A stretch of 64,000 bases of DNA from Tillandsia leiboldiana (taxonomy: Eukaryota > Streptophyta > Magnoliopsida > Poales > Bromeliaceae): assembly GCA_029204045.2 (NCBI GenBank), contig JAQNDB010000151.1, positions 61,566 to 125,565 of the forward strand. The letters are read 5' to 3'. A program made the position numbers and the translations under genes. How positions within the stretch are numbered: the stretch's first letter is position 1; the number at the start of each line of letters is the position of its first letter. Below, one piece after another: positions 1-10,709 of this stretch. The notes beneath the pieces are model-generated. The model did not search any database. It saw only the letters and a program-made list of their open reading frames with translations, and was not told where the DNA came from.

Positions 1-225
1 CTTGCTAAGTCGGCCCTCTATCTGTATACACACGAAGAAAGTCAGCTCTAGCCTTTGCCAATTAGCGACGGGGCAACGAACCCTCTGTCGAGCGAAGAGG
101 ACTCGGACTTATTTTCCCCCCTCGACCACTCGCGCCCTACTCTCCTACGACCTATCCATTCCATTCCTTTGTAGTTAAGTGGGTATTCCTGTGGACGTCG
201 GCACCGACTGTTGTGATTGAAGCGA

Positions 226-239
226 CTCTCTGATACCAT
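226..239 (-). other. Primer-binding site of element B (tRNA-iMet)
   Basis: On the minus strand TGGTATCAGAGA lies a few bases inside the LTR end. It matches the complement of the 3' end of initiator tRNA-Met except at the last position. Confidence 0.75.
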
Positions 240-246
240 CTTAATC

Positions 247-3200
247 TGTCACGCCCCGGGGGATTATTTTTAGCGGAAACGAATTACAAAAGGTAGTAAA
301 ATTTTTTTTGAAAACCTTCTTCCCCAGCACGTGCCCAGATCCGCCGCATATACAGGATCACTCTACAAACGGACAGAGTCTCCCCTGTATATGCACGGCG
401 TAACAGTTTGTACAATGTTCATTAAGGTAGTAAACGATCAATCACAACAATCCAGAACATACAACCATTCACACTGCGTTGAATAAGGCTCACGGCCGTT
501 CAGTTTGAAAGGATAAATCCACAAGGTTGAAACGGTGCCCACCCGGCACCCATATTTTGAAAACCCATTTCGAAAGCAACATAAACTCAGGGTTTTGGAA
601 AGTAGTGCCCACACGACACTTAGATTTTGAAACCAATTTTCGAAAGCAACATAAACTCAGGGTTTTGAAAGCGGTGCCCACACGACACCCGAGTTTTGAA
701 ATAGAAGTTTTCGCAATCTTTTCTTTGGTTTACTCTTTTATTTTCCAAAACGGCCAACAGAGAAATAAGGAAAGACAAAGAAATTAAATAGTCACCATAC
801 CGACATCCACACCGACCCCACGAGGGTATCGAGAACCGTCCACAATCTACAAATAGCAAATGGAATGCGAAAGAAAGAGATAAAAATACTGTTCAGGTCT
901 CCAGGGACCCAGAATCTCTCGCCGCGGCCTCACCGTCGCCTAACTCTCCCCCCGGTAGGACCCTGTCGCAAAGTGGGAAGTCAGCGACTAGATAACAATG
1001 ATAATAGTAAAGCAGGTAAAGAAAACAACGTCCAACCGTAGCCTATCCGGAGCAACCACCCTCGCAAGGGAAAAGTAAAATCAACCACCTGTGAACCTGC
1101 AATACCCGATCCCGCCGGACAACTAAACCGACGGATCGCACCACGCCCAAGTCGGACAACTAAACCGAATGGGTCGCACCGCTCCCCCGCCGGACAACTA
1201 AACCGACGGGTCGCGCCGCTCACACCTTGGCGCATCCAAGCCCCACAACTAAAGGGGTCCCACTCCATCCTGTGGGTATACATGGGTCAACAACCACTTT
1301 TCCGGAAAAGCGCACCCTTTGCGGTGGCCAAACCGCGGGTGCGCGTGTTGCAGCCTCGAGCCAAGTAACCATAAGCACCATCATGTCAGCATCATAATAT
1401 ATATAACAAGAGTAAAGCGGCAACATGTATAATCAAAAGTAAAACCGTAGCATATGTGATCGAAGGTAACCCACTATAATGTATAATCAAAGTCAAGGCA
1501 ATAATACGTGCACTCGAAGGTAGCCCGCCAACATATAAATATCAGAAGGAGGACGGCCGTCGGAGACCGACGCTAAACACTATGAAGAACCCACTAACAT
1601 GCATAAGCTATCACCCATCAATATTAAACCCCAGTACACGTAGAGTTGACCCCGTCCAACATGATAGAGTTAGATGCTAGGACAAAGAAAATAACAACCC
1701 ACTACATAATAAACCTGATCATAACGACATTATGCATAAGGGGATTCTAAGGGTGTACCCACCTGAAACATGAAGAAAGTGTGTGGGAACTTCAGTTAAA
1801 ATGCTCCCACCTTGAGCCCGAAAAGAACTACAGTAAGAAGTATCGTTAATAACATCGTCGGGGTCAAAAACACTCAAAAACGGGGCGAAACGGGCTAAAA
1901 ACGGAGCTTCTCGGCTCTTTGGCAGAAGGCTGGTGCACGGTCCAGGCGTGGACCGGGTTTACAGCGTCGGCGGTTGCGCCGCATGCGCCGGGTACATGCA
2001 GGAAGCGTGCACCACGCATCCAGGGCCGGGCCGGTGCACGACACGAGCGTGCACCGGGCTCACGGCCACAGGGGCCTGCGGTGAGCACCGGGTGCACCCC
2101 GTAGCGTGCACCGCACCCGAGCGGGCCGGGCCGGCGCACGAAAGCGTGCGCCGGTTCCGCGGCTCTGGCTGCCGACGCGTGCGCCGGGTGCACGCCTGGA
2201 GCGTGCACCGCGCACGGTGTGCAGCCCGGTGCACGGTTTCGTGCGCCGGGTCTGCACCTCCGAGGCTGCGCGGCGTGCACCGGGTGCACGCCTGGGCCTG
2301 TGGACCGCGGCCGTACGGGCAGCACAGTGAGCCCTAGTTTTCGCGTTTTCTCTCCGTTTTCACTCCCGTGCAACTCCGGCGACGACCCCGCGAACACGGT
2401 AACGGCGGCGGCGGCCTCCCGTCTAACAACGGCGGCGGCGGCCTCCCGTTAGACACCACGCCTTGCACGTAACACGACAAGAAGGAAAACCCTAAATCGA
2501 AAAAGATAACCGGGAAGACCCGAACCGTTTACCTTGTTTTCGCCGGTGAGGGAGGAAGGAAGAGGATCGTCCCGCTCTCGTTCGCCGGGTTCCGCAGGGC
2601 GTGCGATCGTCCTTCCTTCTCCTCGTCTCCGTCTCGGTTCCTCGCACCCTCGGTTGAAAAGAGAGGAAATATGGATTGGGGTTTTATTTTTCCCTTCCCT
2701 TTCTTAACAGGGCCGCCTTAAACCCTAGCCGTCAAGGGAAAAACCCTAAATTAACCGAAATCAAAACCGACGGCTAAGATTGTCCCGAAAAGCATGTCAA
2801 TCGCTCGCACGGATCCCGGAGCACCCTGAAAGGGGCCCAAACTTCAAAAATTTATTCTGGGAGATCCGGGAGTCGAAATTCGAATCCGATCGCGTCTCCG
2901 TTCACCGTTTTGCGAGCTCTAACACCAAAAATTATCCGCAAGTCCCGACAACCAGCCCAGAATTTCTCGAATTTCAACCCCTCCTTAATCAACTGAAAAC
3001 ATTCGGTTAGGACCCAAGATGGAAAACCGGAAGGTCGAAGTATCCCCACATAAATAAAATAACCCAGTGCCATAAACAGATGAGAATTCCGATCACAGTA
3101 GGTCCCCCGTCCGATCGCCTCGAAGAACGTGCCGGCCACTTAACACGGATTTCGATGCGCCACTCAAAGGCAAACGCTTTGACCCCCATTTCGGGAGATC

Positions 3201-3376
3201 CGTAAATCGGAATCCGAATCCGTTCGCTTTGCCGCCCTCCGTTCTTCGAGGTCAATCGCAGAAAAATACTGGCGGCCCCGGTCAGTCCATTGCAGAAAAC
3301 GGTGGAAAGTTTACCTATCAGTCCCATCAACATAAAAGGGAGGTACACAAGTGCAAGGGAACGCCAGGACTCTACA
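247..3376 (-). repeat. LTR of element B (3.1 kb)
   Basis: Terminal TGT...ACA. In transcription order (minus strand) it holds: a U3 region with blocks also found in B2 and E (3376 to about 2700); a purine/pyrimidine-rich leader; a splice-donor-like AAG|GTAAAC at 2532; a GC-rich GTGCAC-containing minisatellite (about 1930-2330); and an acceptor-like GCGACAG|GG at 963. The last kilobase matches E and D closely and ends GGGGCGTGACA. Short ORFs here run through repeats in several frames and are not genes. Confidence 0.85.
1925..2335. repeat. GC-rich GTGCAC minisatellite in LTR B
   Basis: Degenerate tandem array rich in the palindrome GTGCAC and in GCGTGCACCGGG, with recurring blocks about 95-105 bases apart. 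A cleaner version with 97-bp spacing occurs in LTR B2 (about 35310-35700), and E has a different array at the matching place. Overlapping ORFs on both strands are a by-product of the composition. Confidence 0.7.
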
Positions 3377-4772
3377 GAACATCTCAAACTCACGCCGGTA
3401 CAACAACCCGGTCTCGCCTACTCCGGAGTGGCACTCGAGGGGAGCGACCCGCTCGAGTCAAAGTAACCCATAACAAGTATCTCTGTAAAGTATCTCTGTA
3501 AAGCTCAAATGTGGCTCATGCAGGCTATGATCCAAATCCTCGATCAACAAGATCGGCTAACAAACAAATCACTGACTCACTCACTGGTTGGAATCTACAC
3601 AGCTGAGACTCACTGTCACTCTGACAGCTCCCAAGAACCCAGGTCTACCATCACTATCACTCTCCAAAAGAAATCGGATCTACAGACTGCTATCGACTCC
3701 ACTCGGTCCCCAGACACGAGTGCAAATGCATCCCACAACCACCCGACCTCTCGGCCCACAACTCGGGCGAGGAAAAGCTAAGTCCATAGTGAAATGAAGT
3801 ATCGTGATGTGGAATGTCTAGAGCAATAAAAACCTAGCCCAAGTTGGAGTTTTCTACAGACTGGCTGAACAAGATGCATATGACAGGGGTGCTAGGTCAA
3901 GTTCCAAGATTTCACTACTTAACATAAAGTAGGAATCAAAAGATTCAACAACAGATATACAAGATACAACATACAGTTTTACACATGCTATTACTCCAAT
4001 TTCTAACATGCATGATCCTACACACATAGAATTAGTACACAGTCCAGAGTTCTTGGAAGCAAGGTCACCCACCTGAACACGCTAACTGTCCAAGGTTGTA
4101 CAGCTAAAAGTCTAGAAATAGCCAAAACACAGTATCCACCAAGCTAGCAACACGGTAGCAGTGCTCACAATCTCCTGGGTACAAAACATAATCCAAGATT
4201 ACACTTTAATCCACAAAATCCCAAGTTCCCAAAAATCTGTGATGAACAGTCCCTAAAACACGAAATATCCACCTGAAAATCATCTTCCAAAAATTCCAAT
4301 AAAAATATGACGGCGATCCTCGCGACGAGTAGATGTCGATAGACTCCTGAATCGTTGAAATCCGATGTCCGGTTGAGGAGATAAAAATCCGAAAAGTAGG
4401 GGCTGTCCAAACCATCCATCACCCGCAAAGGGGGTTAAAAACGTACCCAAAACCCCAAGAAAAGCTCAGTTCCAGAAAAAGTGTCCAACACAAAAGTTGT
4501 AGATTTACCTCCTACGAAACCGTCGCCGCAGAAATCCTCCAAAAATACCGTCGGGGTAGCTCTGTAGACCTCCCAGACTGAAATGCGACGAAAATGGTCC
4601 TCCTACAGGAAATCGCCGCTCCGCACCCCGATGCAGAAGTCGCCGTCGTCGCGGCCTCCAAAAATCCTGAGCTTCCGTCAAAAGATGCACAAGAGGAAGA
4701 GGAAGAATTTTGGTAAGGGGCTCAGGACCTAAAAGCTTCGGGAAAGGCCTCAAAAATGAGGCCCAAGTTACC

Positions 4773-4780
4773 TATTTATA
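4773..4780 (-). promoter_or_regulatory. TATA box of element A 3' LTR
   Basis: TATAAATA on the minus strand. It lies about 140-410 bp downstream, in transcription direction, of the CACGTG cluster at 4917-5192. The 5' LTR has the same box at 12899-12906, and LTRs F1 and G1 have it at the matching place. Confidence 0.75.
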
Positions 4781-4863
4781 GGCTACAGCAGAAAAAAACC
4801 AAAAAGTCCAAGTATTGGGCTCTCGGCCCAAACAAATCGGGCGCCCGAATCATTCGGGCGCCT

Positions 4864-4890
4864 ACAGTGTTGGGCCCGGCCCAACACTGT
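4864..4890. promoter_or_regulatory. 27-bp perfect inverted repeat upstream of the TATA box
   Basis: Two 13-base arms around a single central C (4877). The copy in the 5' LTR (12990-13016) has one mismatch. Next to it, GGGCGCCCGAAT palindromes at about 4835-4862 correspond to the 16-20 bp ATTCGGGCGCCCGAAT palindromes in F1 and G1. Confidence 0.7.
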
Positions 4891-4916
4891 GCGCGCCCGG
4901 ATCGATCCGGTGCCGC

Positions 4917-5192
4917 CACGTGTCCCCCCGAACAGGGGACAGCGGTGCGCGGCCACCCGATGGCCGCCACGTGTCCGGCCCCGCGCTCCCCGCGGCCGGC
5001 GCACATGCTCCCACCAATCATGGCGCGCCACGTGCAGCGCGGTCCACGGCAGCGACCACGCCCCCCCGTGGACCGAGTCGCGTGAGCCCGCTAATGGGCA
5101 GCCGCCACGTGTCCAGGCGCCGGTCCATGCACCAGCGCCCAAGCTCTGTGGACCGAGCGGTATGCGCCGGCCCAATCAGAAGCTGCCACGTG
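4917..5192 (-). promoter_or_regulatory. G-box (CACGTG) cluster in A 3' LTR U3
   Basis: CACGTG occurs at 4917, 4968, 5029, 5106 and 5187, several as GCCACGTGTCC, with CCAAT sequences between them. In plants CACGTG is the core bound by bZIP and bHLH factors (ABRE/G-box). All five are kept in the 5' LTR (13043, 13094, 13155, 13232, 13313). Confidence 0.7.
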
Positions 5193-5519
5193 GCAGGGGC
5201 TGGTCCACGGCTGTTCCCATGCACCGAAACGCGCGAAAAACTTCCGGGAGTCCATTTTTGGGCATCCGGACTCAGAATTTAACAAGCAAATAGCCGTTTT
5301 CAAACGTTTTTCCGTGCTGAATCCATTTCCGACCTCTGTTTGGCCTAATTCTTTTCCAAAATTTCAGTAAACCCAGCCGAAAGCCAACACAGCAAGTAAT
5401 ATCACACAGGGTCCATCTGTGGCATCCTATTGATGCACCATGGGCCAGATACACCAATGATAGGTGTTCTAACAGTGGATTCATCGAAAGAACGTTGCAT
5501 GGGCACCAGGGCCACTACA

Positions 5520-5545
5520 TCCTCCCCCACTAAAAGGAAGTTTCA
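5520..5545 (-). other. Polypurine tract of element A
   Basis: Read on the minus strand, the purine-rich AGTGGGGGAGGA abuts the 3' LTR (TGTAG...). This is the expected plus-strand DNA priming site of an LTR retrotransposon. Confidence 0.8.
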
Positions 5546-5579
5546 TCCTCGAAACAAAGTAAAGTAGAACAGACGTACC

Positions 5580-6881
5580 TCAACCGAAAGTCTCGAAGAG
5601 AAAGGGGTAGGCATCTCTCATCTCTGTCTCCAGCTCCCAAGTAGCCTCTCGCTCCTCGTGATTGCTCCATAAGATTTTCACATACGGGATGGCCCGGTTG
5701 CGCAATTCCCTCACCTCACGAGCAAGAATCCGCAACGGGCGCTCCTCATAAACCAGGTCCTCGCCGATATCCAAAGGAGTGAAGTCAACCACATGCGACG
5801 GATCAAACACATATCTCCTCAGAACTGAGACATGAAAAACATCGTGTACACCGGCCAAGCGTGGAGGAAGAGCAACTCTATAAGCCACAGGGCCTACCCT
5901 CTCAAGAACTTCAAAGGGTCCAACAAAACGGGGACTAAGCTTCCCACGCACTCCAAATCTCCGGACCCCTTTCGAAGGCGAGACCTTTAAGAATACATGG
6001 TCACCAATCTGAAACTCTAGGTCTCGCCGTCGAGTATCTGCATAACTCCTCTGACGACTCTGGGCCACCTCAAGGTGTCGACGAACAACTCTGACTTTCT
6101 CCTCAGCCTCCAAAAGAAGGTCTGGTCCCAAAGTCCTCCTCTCACCCACATCACTCCAATACAAGGGTGACCGACACTTGCGTCCATACAACGCCTCAAA
6201 CGGAGCCATCTGAATGCTCGCCTGATAGCTGTTGTTGTACGCAAACTCAACCAAAGATAAGTGTCGGTACCACCCCCCTCCAAAATCCATAACGCACGCT
6301 CTCAGCATATTCTCGAGGGTCTGTATAGTGCGCTCAGACTGGCCATCAGTCTGTGGGTGGAATGCAGTGCTGAATCTGAGCTGGGTCCCCAAAGCTGACT
6401 GTAAACTCCCCCAGAATCGTGACACAAACCTCGGATCCCGATCTGAAACAATAGACGCAGGTACCCCGTGTAGCCTCACTATCTCGTCCAAATACAATTG
6501 TGCCAGACGCTCCAATGACCAAGTCATCTGAACAGGCAAGAAATGTACAGACTTGGTGAGTCTATCTACAATAACCCAAATCGCATCGGCTCCACTCTGC
6601 GCTCTCGGCAGCCCTGTAACAAAGTCCATGGTGATGTGGTCCCATTTCCACTCGGGAATTGGAAGACTTTGTAACTTGCCAGCAGGAACCCGGTGCTCTG
6701 CTTTCACTTGCTGGCAAGTTAAATAGTGAGCCACAAATCTTCCAATGTCCCGCTTCATTCCGGACCACCAAAAATGTGTCTTGAGGTCCTTATACATCTT
6801 AGTACCACCAGGATGAATGGTATAAGGTGTATAATGGGCCTCTGTCAGAATCTGATCTCTGATCTCAGGGTCCATAGGCAC
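5580..6881 (-). CDS. Element A pol, 3' part: integrase with chromodomain
   Basis: A 433-residue reading frame holding the integrase of element A, which inserts the cDNA into host chromatin. The HHCC zinc-binding region is at about residues 16-56 (His16, His23, Cys56), but the position expected to be the first Cys is Tyr53. The catalytic triad is visible as Asp86, Asp147 and Glu183. A GPF/GPY-like region (FVGPFEVLERVG) follows, and a chromodomain with IPYVKILWSNH near the C-terminus; such domains are thought to steer chromoviruses to heterochromatin. It is the direct continuation of the upstream gag-pol frame, separated by a one-base shift near 6893-6895, so the first Met is not a true start. 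Integrase core complete; activity doubtful because of Tyr53. Confidence 0.93.
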   Translation of the reverse strand: MPMDPEIRDQILTEAHYTPYTIHPGGTKMYKDLKTHFWWSGMKRDIGRFVAHYLTCQQVKAEHRVPAGKLQSLPIPEWKWDHITMDFVTGLPRAQSGADAIWVIVDRLTKSVHFLPVQMTWSLERLAQLYLDEIVRLHGVPASIVSDRDPRFVSRFWGSLQSALGTQLRFSTAFHPQTDGQSERTIQTLENMLRACVMDFGGGWYRHLSLVEFAYNNSYQASIQMAPFEALYGRKCRSPLYWSDVGERRTLGPDLLLEAEEKVRVVRRHLEVAQSRQRSYADTRRRDLEFQIGDHVFLKVSPSKGVRRFGVRGKLSPRFVGPFEVLERVGPVAYRVALPPRLAGVHDVFHVSVLRRYVFDPSHVVDFTPLDIGEDLVYEERPLRILAREVRELRNRAIPYVKILWSNHEEREATWELETEMRDAYPFLFETFG

Positions 6882-9800
6882 ACATACTCGGTCCCGTACC
6901 GCAGTACTCCCGAGCTATCCACAGTAAAATCCCCTATCTGATCTGCCCGTATCTGTGATCTGATCCTCTCCAAGTGGGGGTCCTCACTCTGTGTCTCCCT
7001 GATCCTGTCCAACAAAGTGGGCTGCAAGACCATAGACATAAGTCTAGCAGAGACCCCAGGGGATACTACCTCAATCTGGAGTCGCCTCATCTGCTCAATC
7101 AGCGGGGCCTGCTGTGTGACCAACATGCTCAAGCTCTGCACTGACCTCCGACTCAAAGCATCTGCTACCACATTGGCCTTGCCGGGATGATAGAGGATAC
7201 TCACATCGTAATCCTTCAATAACTCCAACCACCGGCGTTGCCTCAGGTTCAGCTCCTTTTGTGTGAACAGATACTTTAAGCTCTTATGATCCGTATAGAT
7301 CTCACAATGCTCACCGTAGAGGTAATGCCGCCACAGCTTCAATGCAAACACCACAGCTGCCAGCTCTAAATCATGAGTAGGGTAATTCTTCTCATAATCC
7401 TTTAATTGCCGTGAAGCATAAGCAATTACCCTCCCATGCTGCATCAAGACACAACCCAAACCGCTGTGCGAGGCGTCACTGTAAATCACGTAGCCATCTC
7501 CCATCACTGGCAGTGTAAGAACTGGTGCTGAAATCAGTCTCCTCTTCAGCTCCTCAAAACTCCGCTGACACTGCTCAGTCCAAATGAACCTCATCCCCTT
7601 CCTAGTCAAACAGGTCAGGGGAGTAGAGAGCTTCGCAAAGCCCTCTACAAACCGACGGTAGTAGCCTGCCAAGCCCAGAAAGCTCCGGACCTCCATCACC
7701 GTCGTCGGTCTCGGCCAATCCCGAACTGTATCGATCTTCGTCGGGTCAACTGCCACTCCTGCGGCTGATACCAAGTGGCCCAAAAATGCAACCTCCCGAA
7801 GCCAAAACTCGTACTTCTTAAGCTTGGCATACAGCTTCTTCTCACGTAGAAGCTGCAGCACTATCCTCAAGTGCTCCTCATGATCCACATCTCTCCGGGA
7901 GTAGATCAAGATGTCATCAATGAACACAACCACAAACAAGTCCAAGTACGGCTGAAATACCCGGTTCATCAAATCCATGAATGCAGCTGGGGCATTAGTC
8001 AAACCAAACGGCATAACCGTAAACTCATAATGCCCATACCGGGATCGAAAAGCCGTCTTAGGGATGTCCTCGGCCCTCACCCTCAACTGGTGGTAACCTG
8101 ACTGAAGATCGATCTTCGAAAACACTGAGGCTCCCTGCAACTGGTCGAATAAATCATCTATCCGTGGTAGGGGATACTTGTTCCGGATGGTCACTTTATT
8201 CAACTCCCGGTAATCCACACACAAACGAAGCGACCCATCCTTCTTCTTCACAAATAAAACTGGCGCTCCCCACGGAGAAACACTAGGCCTAACAAAGCCC
8301 CTCTCCATAAGATCCTGAAGCTGGGCCTTCAACTCCCTCAACTCGGCAGGTGCCATCCTATAAGGTGCCTTTGAGATTGGTGCGGTTCCCGGTACCACAT
8401 CAATCACAAACTCCACCTCCCTCTCCGGCGGCATAGTCGTCAACTCAGGGGGAAACACATCTGGGAATTCGCGGACAACAGGAATATCCTCGAGTCCCAG
8501 TGCCGCCGTAGGCACCTCCACAATCGTCGCTAAGAAAGCGGTGCAGCCTCTACTAATCATCCGCCTAGCCCTCGACGAAGAAACAGTCATCGCAAAGAAG
8601 GTGCTCTGGCAGCCTCTGAAGACGAACTCCTCCTGTCCAGGCTCGCGGAGGGTCACCATCCTTTCTCTGCAGTCTATAATAGCATAGTACCTCGACAACC
8701 AATCCATACCGAGCACGACGTCGAAATCCTGGAGCTGCCGCAAGACAAGCAAGTCTGCCGGCAAAATCCAGGATCCCAACTGCACAGGGCAATCCCTACA
8801 ATACTCCTCGACATGCAAGACATGATCTGGTATCTGAACCTCTAATGCATGCGATAAAGAAACTACCTCTATACCATGAAGGGATGCAAATGCTCTACTG
8901 ATAAAAGAATGCGATGCACCGGTATCAAAGAGAGTACGAGTACGAACTGCAGAAATCAAAATAATACCTGCGACGACATGCTCTGCTGCTGTAGCATCCT
9001 CTACCTGAGCGGCATAAACTCGATCGCTCGGCGCCGGGGGATGTCGCTCTGGCTGTCGCGAGGACGATGAAGCAAAGTCTGGCCTACCGGAGGCCGCCGA
9101 AGGTCCTGCTGACTGACGAGGAATGAAGGATGCAGAAGCTGATGAAGGAGCTGGGTAACCTGCCCTGGGGCACGCCCTCACGAAGTGACCGGTCTGCCCG
9201 CAACGGAAGCAGCGGCCCTGACTCTGCGGGCACTGGGCCGGTGGGTGCGGTCCTCCACAAATGACACAACGATCAGGGCGCGGCTGCCGCGAAGTCTGCT
9301 GCTGCTGCGAAGACTGCTGCTGCTGCGAAGACTGCTGCTGTCGAGGTGGTCGACGCTGCTGCTGCTGGAACTGACGAGATGCCCCAGATCTCTGCCGCCC
9401 CTGATACCCCCATCCCTGAGAGTGGAAACGGGGTGGTCTCGGGGGTCCCTGTCTACTCGACTGCCCCTCCTCAAACAGCGCTGGGCGCTTTGCCCCAGGA
9501 GTCACTACGGGGGCTGGAGCCACCTCTGCCATCACGACCTCACCACTCTCCACATACAGTGCCTGCTCCATCGAGGCCTCCAAAGTCTGTAATCTGCGGG
9601 AGCGGACCAACTGATAAATGTCCCGACGCAACCCTCTCTCGAACATGTAGATCCGGTGGGTCTCATCTCTGGCCACGTGGGGCATACAAGCTAACAGTCG
9701 ATTGAAATCGGCTATGTACACGTGTACGGGCCTATCTCCCTGGCGGAGATTCCTCAGCTGCTCCTCCAAACTCCGTCGAACACTCTCGGGAAAGAAGGCC

Positions 9801-10411
9801 CCAAGAAGCATACTGCGAAACTCTGCCCAAGAGATAAACTGGGTCCCAGGCGGACCTACGGGTCGCACACGCCGCCACCATGCCTCGGCGTTGCTCTCCA
9901 GAAAATGAGTAGCCAACAGAACTCGAAACCTCTCATCAATAAAAAGGCTCTCGAAATGGCGCTCCATGGCCGTAACCCAAGACTCAGCCGCCCACGGCTC
10001 AGCACTCATACCCGAAAAGCGGGGTGGATCAAACTTGCGAAACCTCAACAAAAGACCCACCAAAACCTGCTGCTCTGCCAAAGTCAAAGATCCCGTCATC
10101 CCAGACGGTGGCCTACTGGAAACTGGCTCAGCCAGAACTGCTGGTGCAGGCTGCACAACCGAGGGTGCCACAACAGGGGAAGAAAGCACCGGTGAACTCT
10201 CTGGGGGTGCTACCGCCGGCTGCGCTCTCTGCTCCAACAAGAGCGTCAACCGACTCACAGCCTCCTCCTGGCGTCGAGACGCCTCAGCCAACTGTGCCAT
10301 CTGGGCACAGAGCTCCAGAACCTCGCTCTGATGTCCCTGCCCCGAGTCCTCCTGCTCGGGCTCAGAGGACGAAGGCTGCGAACGCGTCACCATCGAGCGT
10401 CGAGGAGGCAT
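6845..10411 (-). CDS. Element A gag-pol, 5' part: Gag, protease, RT, RNase H
   Basis: Start taken at 10411 (MPPRRSMV), a usual opening for this clade; the frame is open further upstream without conserved sequence. About 1,190 residues. Gag fold about residues 135-290; Gln-rich stretch about 348-372; a CX2CX3HX4C knuckle-like motif (about 382-394) and a CCHC knuckle CFRCGQTGHFVRAC (401-414) for RNA packaging. Aspartic protease LFDTGASHSF (DTG near 496). Reverse transcriptase about 675-905 with FIDDIL (catalytic Asp pair about 832-833). RNase H from YSDAS (about 977) through YTDHKS (about 1040) to ADALSR (about 1083). No internal stop. The frame is lost in a short run of C's (G's on the coding strand) near 6893-6895, just before integrase. 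Confidence 0.95.
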   Translation of the reverse strand: MPPRRSMVTRSQPSSSEPEQEDSGQGHQSEVLELCAQMAQLAEASRRQEEAVSRLTLLLEQRAQPAVAPPESSPVLSSPVVAPSVVQPAPAVLAEPVSSRPPSGMTGSLTLAEQQVLVGLLLRFRKFDPPRFSGMSAEPWAAESWVTAMERHFESLFIDERFRVLLATHFLESNAEAWWRRVRPVGPPGTQFISWAEFRSMLLGAFFPESVRRSLEEQLRNLRQGDRPVHVYIADFNRLLACMPHVARDETHRIYMFERGLRRDIYQLVRSRRLQTLEASMEQALYVESGEVVMAEVAPAPVVTPGAKRPALFEEGQSSRQGPPRPPRFHSQGWGYQGRQRSGASRQFQQQQRRPPRQQQSSQQQQSSQQQQTSRQPRPDRCVICGGPHPPAQCPQSQGRCFRCGQTGHFVRACPRAGYPAPSSASASFIPRQSAGPSAASGRPDFASSSSRQPERHPPAPSDRVYAAQVEDATAAEHVVAGIILISAVRTRTLFDTGASHSFISRAFASLHGIEVVSLSHALEVQIPDHVLHVEEYCRDCPVQLGSWILPADLLVLRQLQDFDVVLGMDWLSRYYAIIDCRERMVTLREPGQEEFVFRGCQSTFFAMTVSSSRARRMISRGCTAFLATIVEVPTAALGLEDIPVVREFPDVFPPELTTMPPEREVEFVIDVVPGTAPISKAPYRMAPAELRELKAQLQDLMERGFVRPSVSPWGAPVLFVKKKDGSLRLCVDYRELNKVTIRNKYPLPRIDDLFDQLQGASVFSKIDLQSGYHQLRVRAEDIPKTAFRSRYGHYEFTVMPFGLTNAPAAFMDLMNRVFQPYLDLFVVVFIDDILIYSRRDVDHEEHLRIVLQLLREKKLYAKLKKYEFWLREVAFLGHLVSAAGVAVDPTKIDTVRDWPRPTTVMEVRSFLGLAGYYRRFVEGFAKLSTPLTCLTRKGMRFIWTEQCQRSFEELKRRLISAPVLTLPVMGDGYVIYSDASHSGLGCVLMQHGRVIAYASRQLKDYEKNYPTHDLELAAVVFALKLWRHYLYGEHCEIYTDHKSLKYLFTQKELNLRQRRWLELLKDYDVSILYHPGKANVVADALSRRSVQSLSMLVTQQAPLIEQMRRLQIEVVSPGVSARLMSMVLQPTLLDRIRETQSEDPHLERIRSQIRADQIGDFTVDSSGVLRYGTEYVCLWTLRSEIRF

Positions 10412-10688
10412 CCCCACCTGAGGGACAAGGCAAACAGTCAGAACCCAAATCATCTCTCGACCCAATCTAGCGAAAGTCAGAAGGCATGTCCCCCTTCCCG
10501 AAGTACTATGTTGTCTGCAGCCAACATAGTTGCCACCGAAGGAAGACATGTCAATCGCTCACCCCGAACCGCTCGAGAGAGTTAGAAATCCAATCAGGAC
10601 TCTCGCTAAAATCACGGCTCTCACGCGAGTCATCCTAGGGTCCAACCACAAGCCTAGGGTTCCTAAGTCCTCCAAGACCTACATCCTA

Positions 10689-10701
10689 GGCTCTGATACC
10701 A
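10689..10701 (-). other. Primer-binding site of element A (tRNA-iMet)
   Basis: TGGTATCAGAGCC on the minus strand, complementary to the 3' end of plant initiator tRNA-Met, eight bases inside the 5' LTR end. Confidence 0.9.
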
Positions 10702-10709
10702 CTCTAATC

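Larger units (their letters stand above)
1..3376 (-). mobile_element. Element B: Ty3/gypsy-type element, 5' LTR plus start of interior
   Basis: The right end of a minus-strand element: 247-3376 is its 5' LTR (TGTCACGCCCC on the plus strand at 247, CTCTACA ending at 3376). Bases 1-246 are the start of its interior, which leaves the window to the left. Read on the minus strand, the interior opens with a primer site and a leader that matches the leader of element D, so B and D belong to one family. The flank from 3377 (GAACA) resumes the LTR of element A, so B inserted into A's 3' LTR; the other half of that LTR must lie left of base 1. No coding region of B is visible. Confidence 0.85.
3377..5519 (-). 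repeat. 3' LTR of element A (distal 2.1 kb)
   Basis: Matches 11504-13645 of the 5' LTR end to end. It ends CTACA at 5519, directly before the polypurine tract. It includes a TATA box, five CACGTG boxes and a 27-bp perfect inverted repeat, so the promoter part of the LTR is kept. The missing first part of the LTR (equivalent to 10710-11503) was pushed away by element B. Confidence 0.92.

Noticed and set aside
9185..10585. Plus-strand ORFs of 100-157 residues opposite A gag
   Set aside because: Antisense shadows of the Gln/Pro-rich gag frame.
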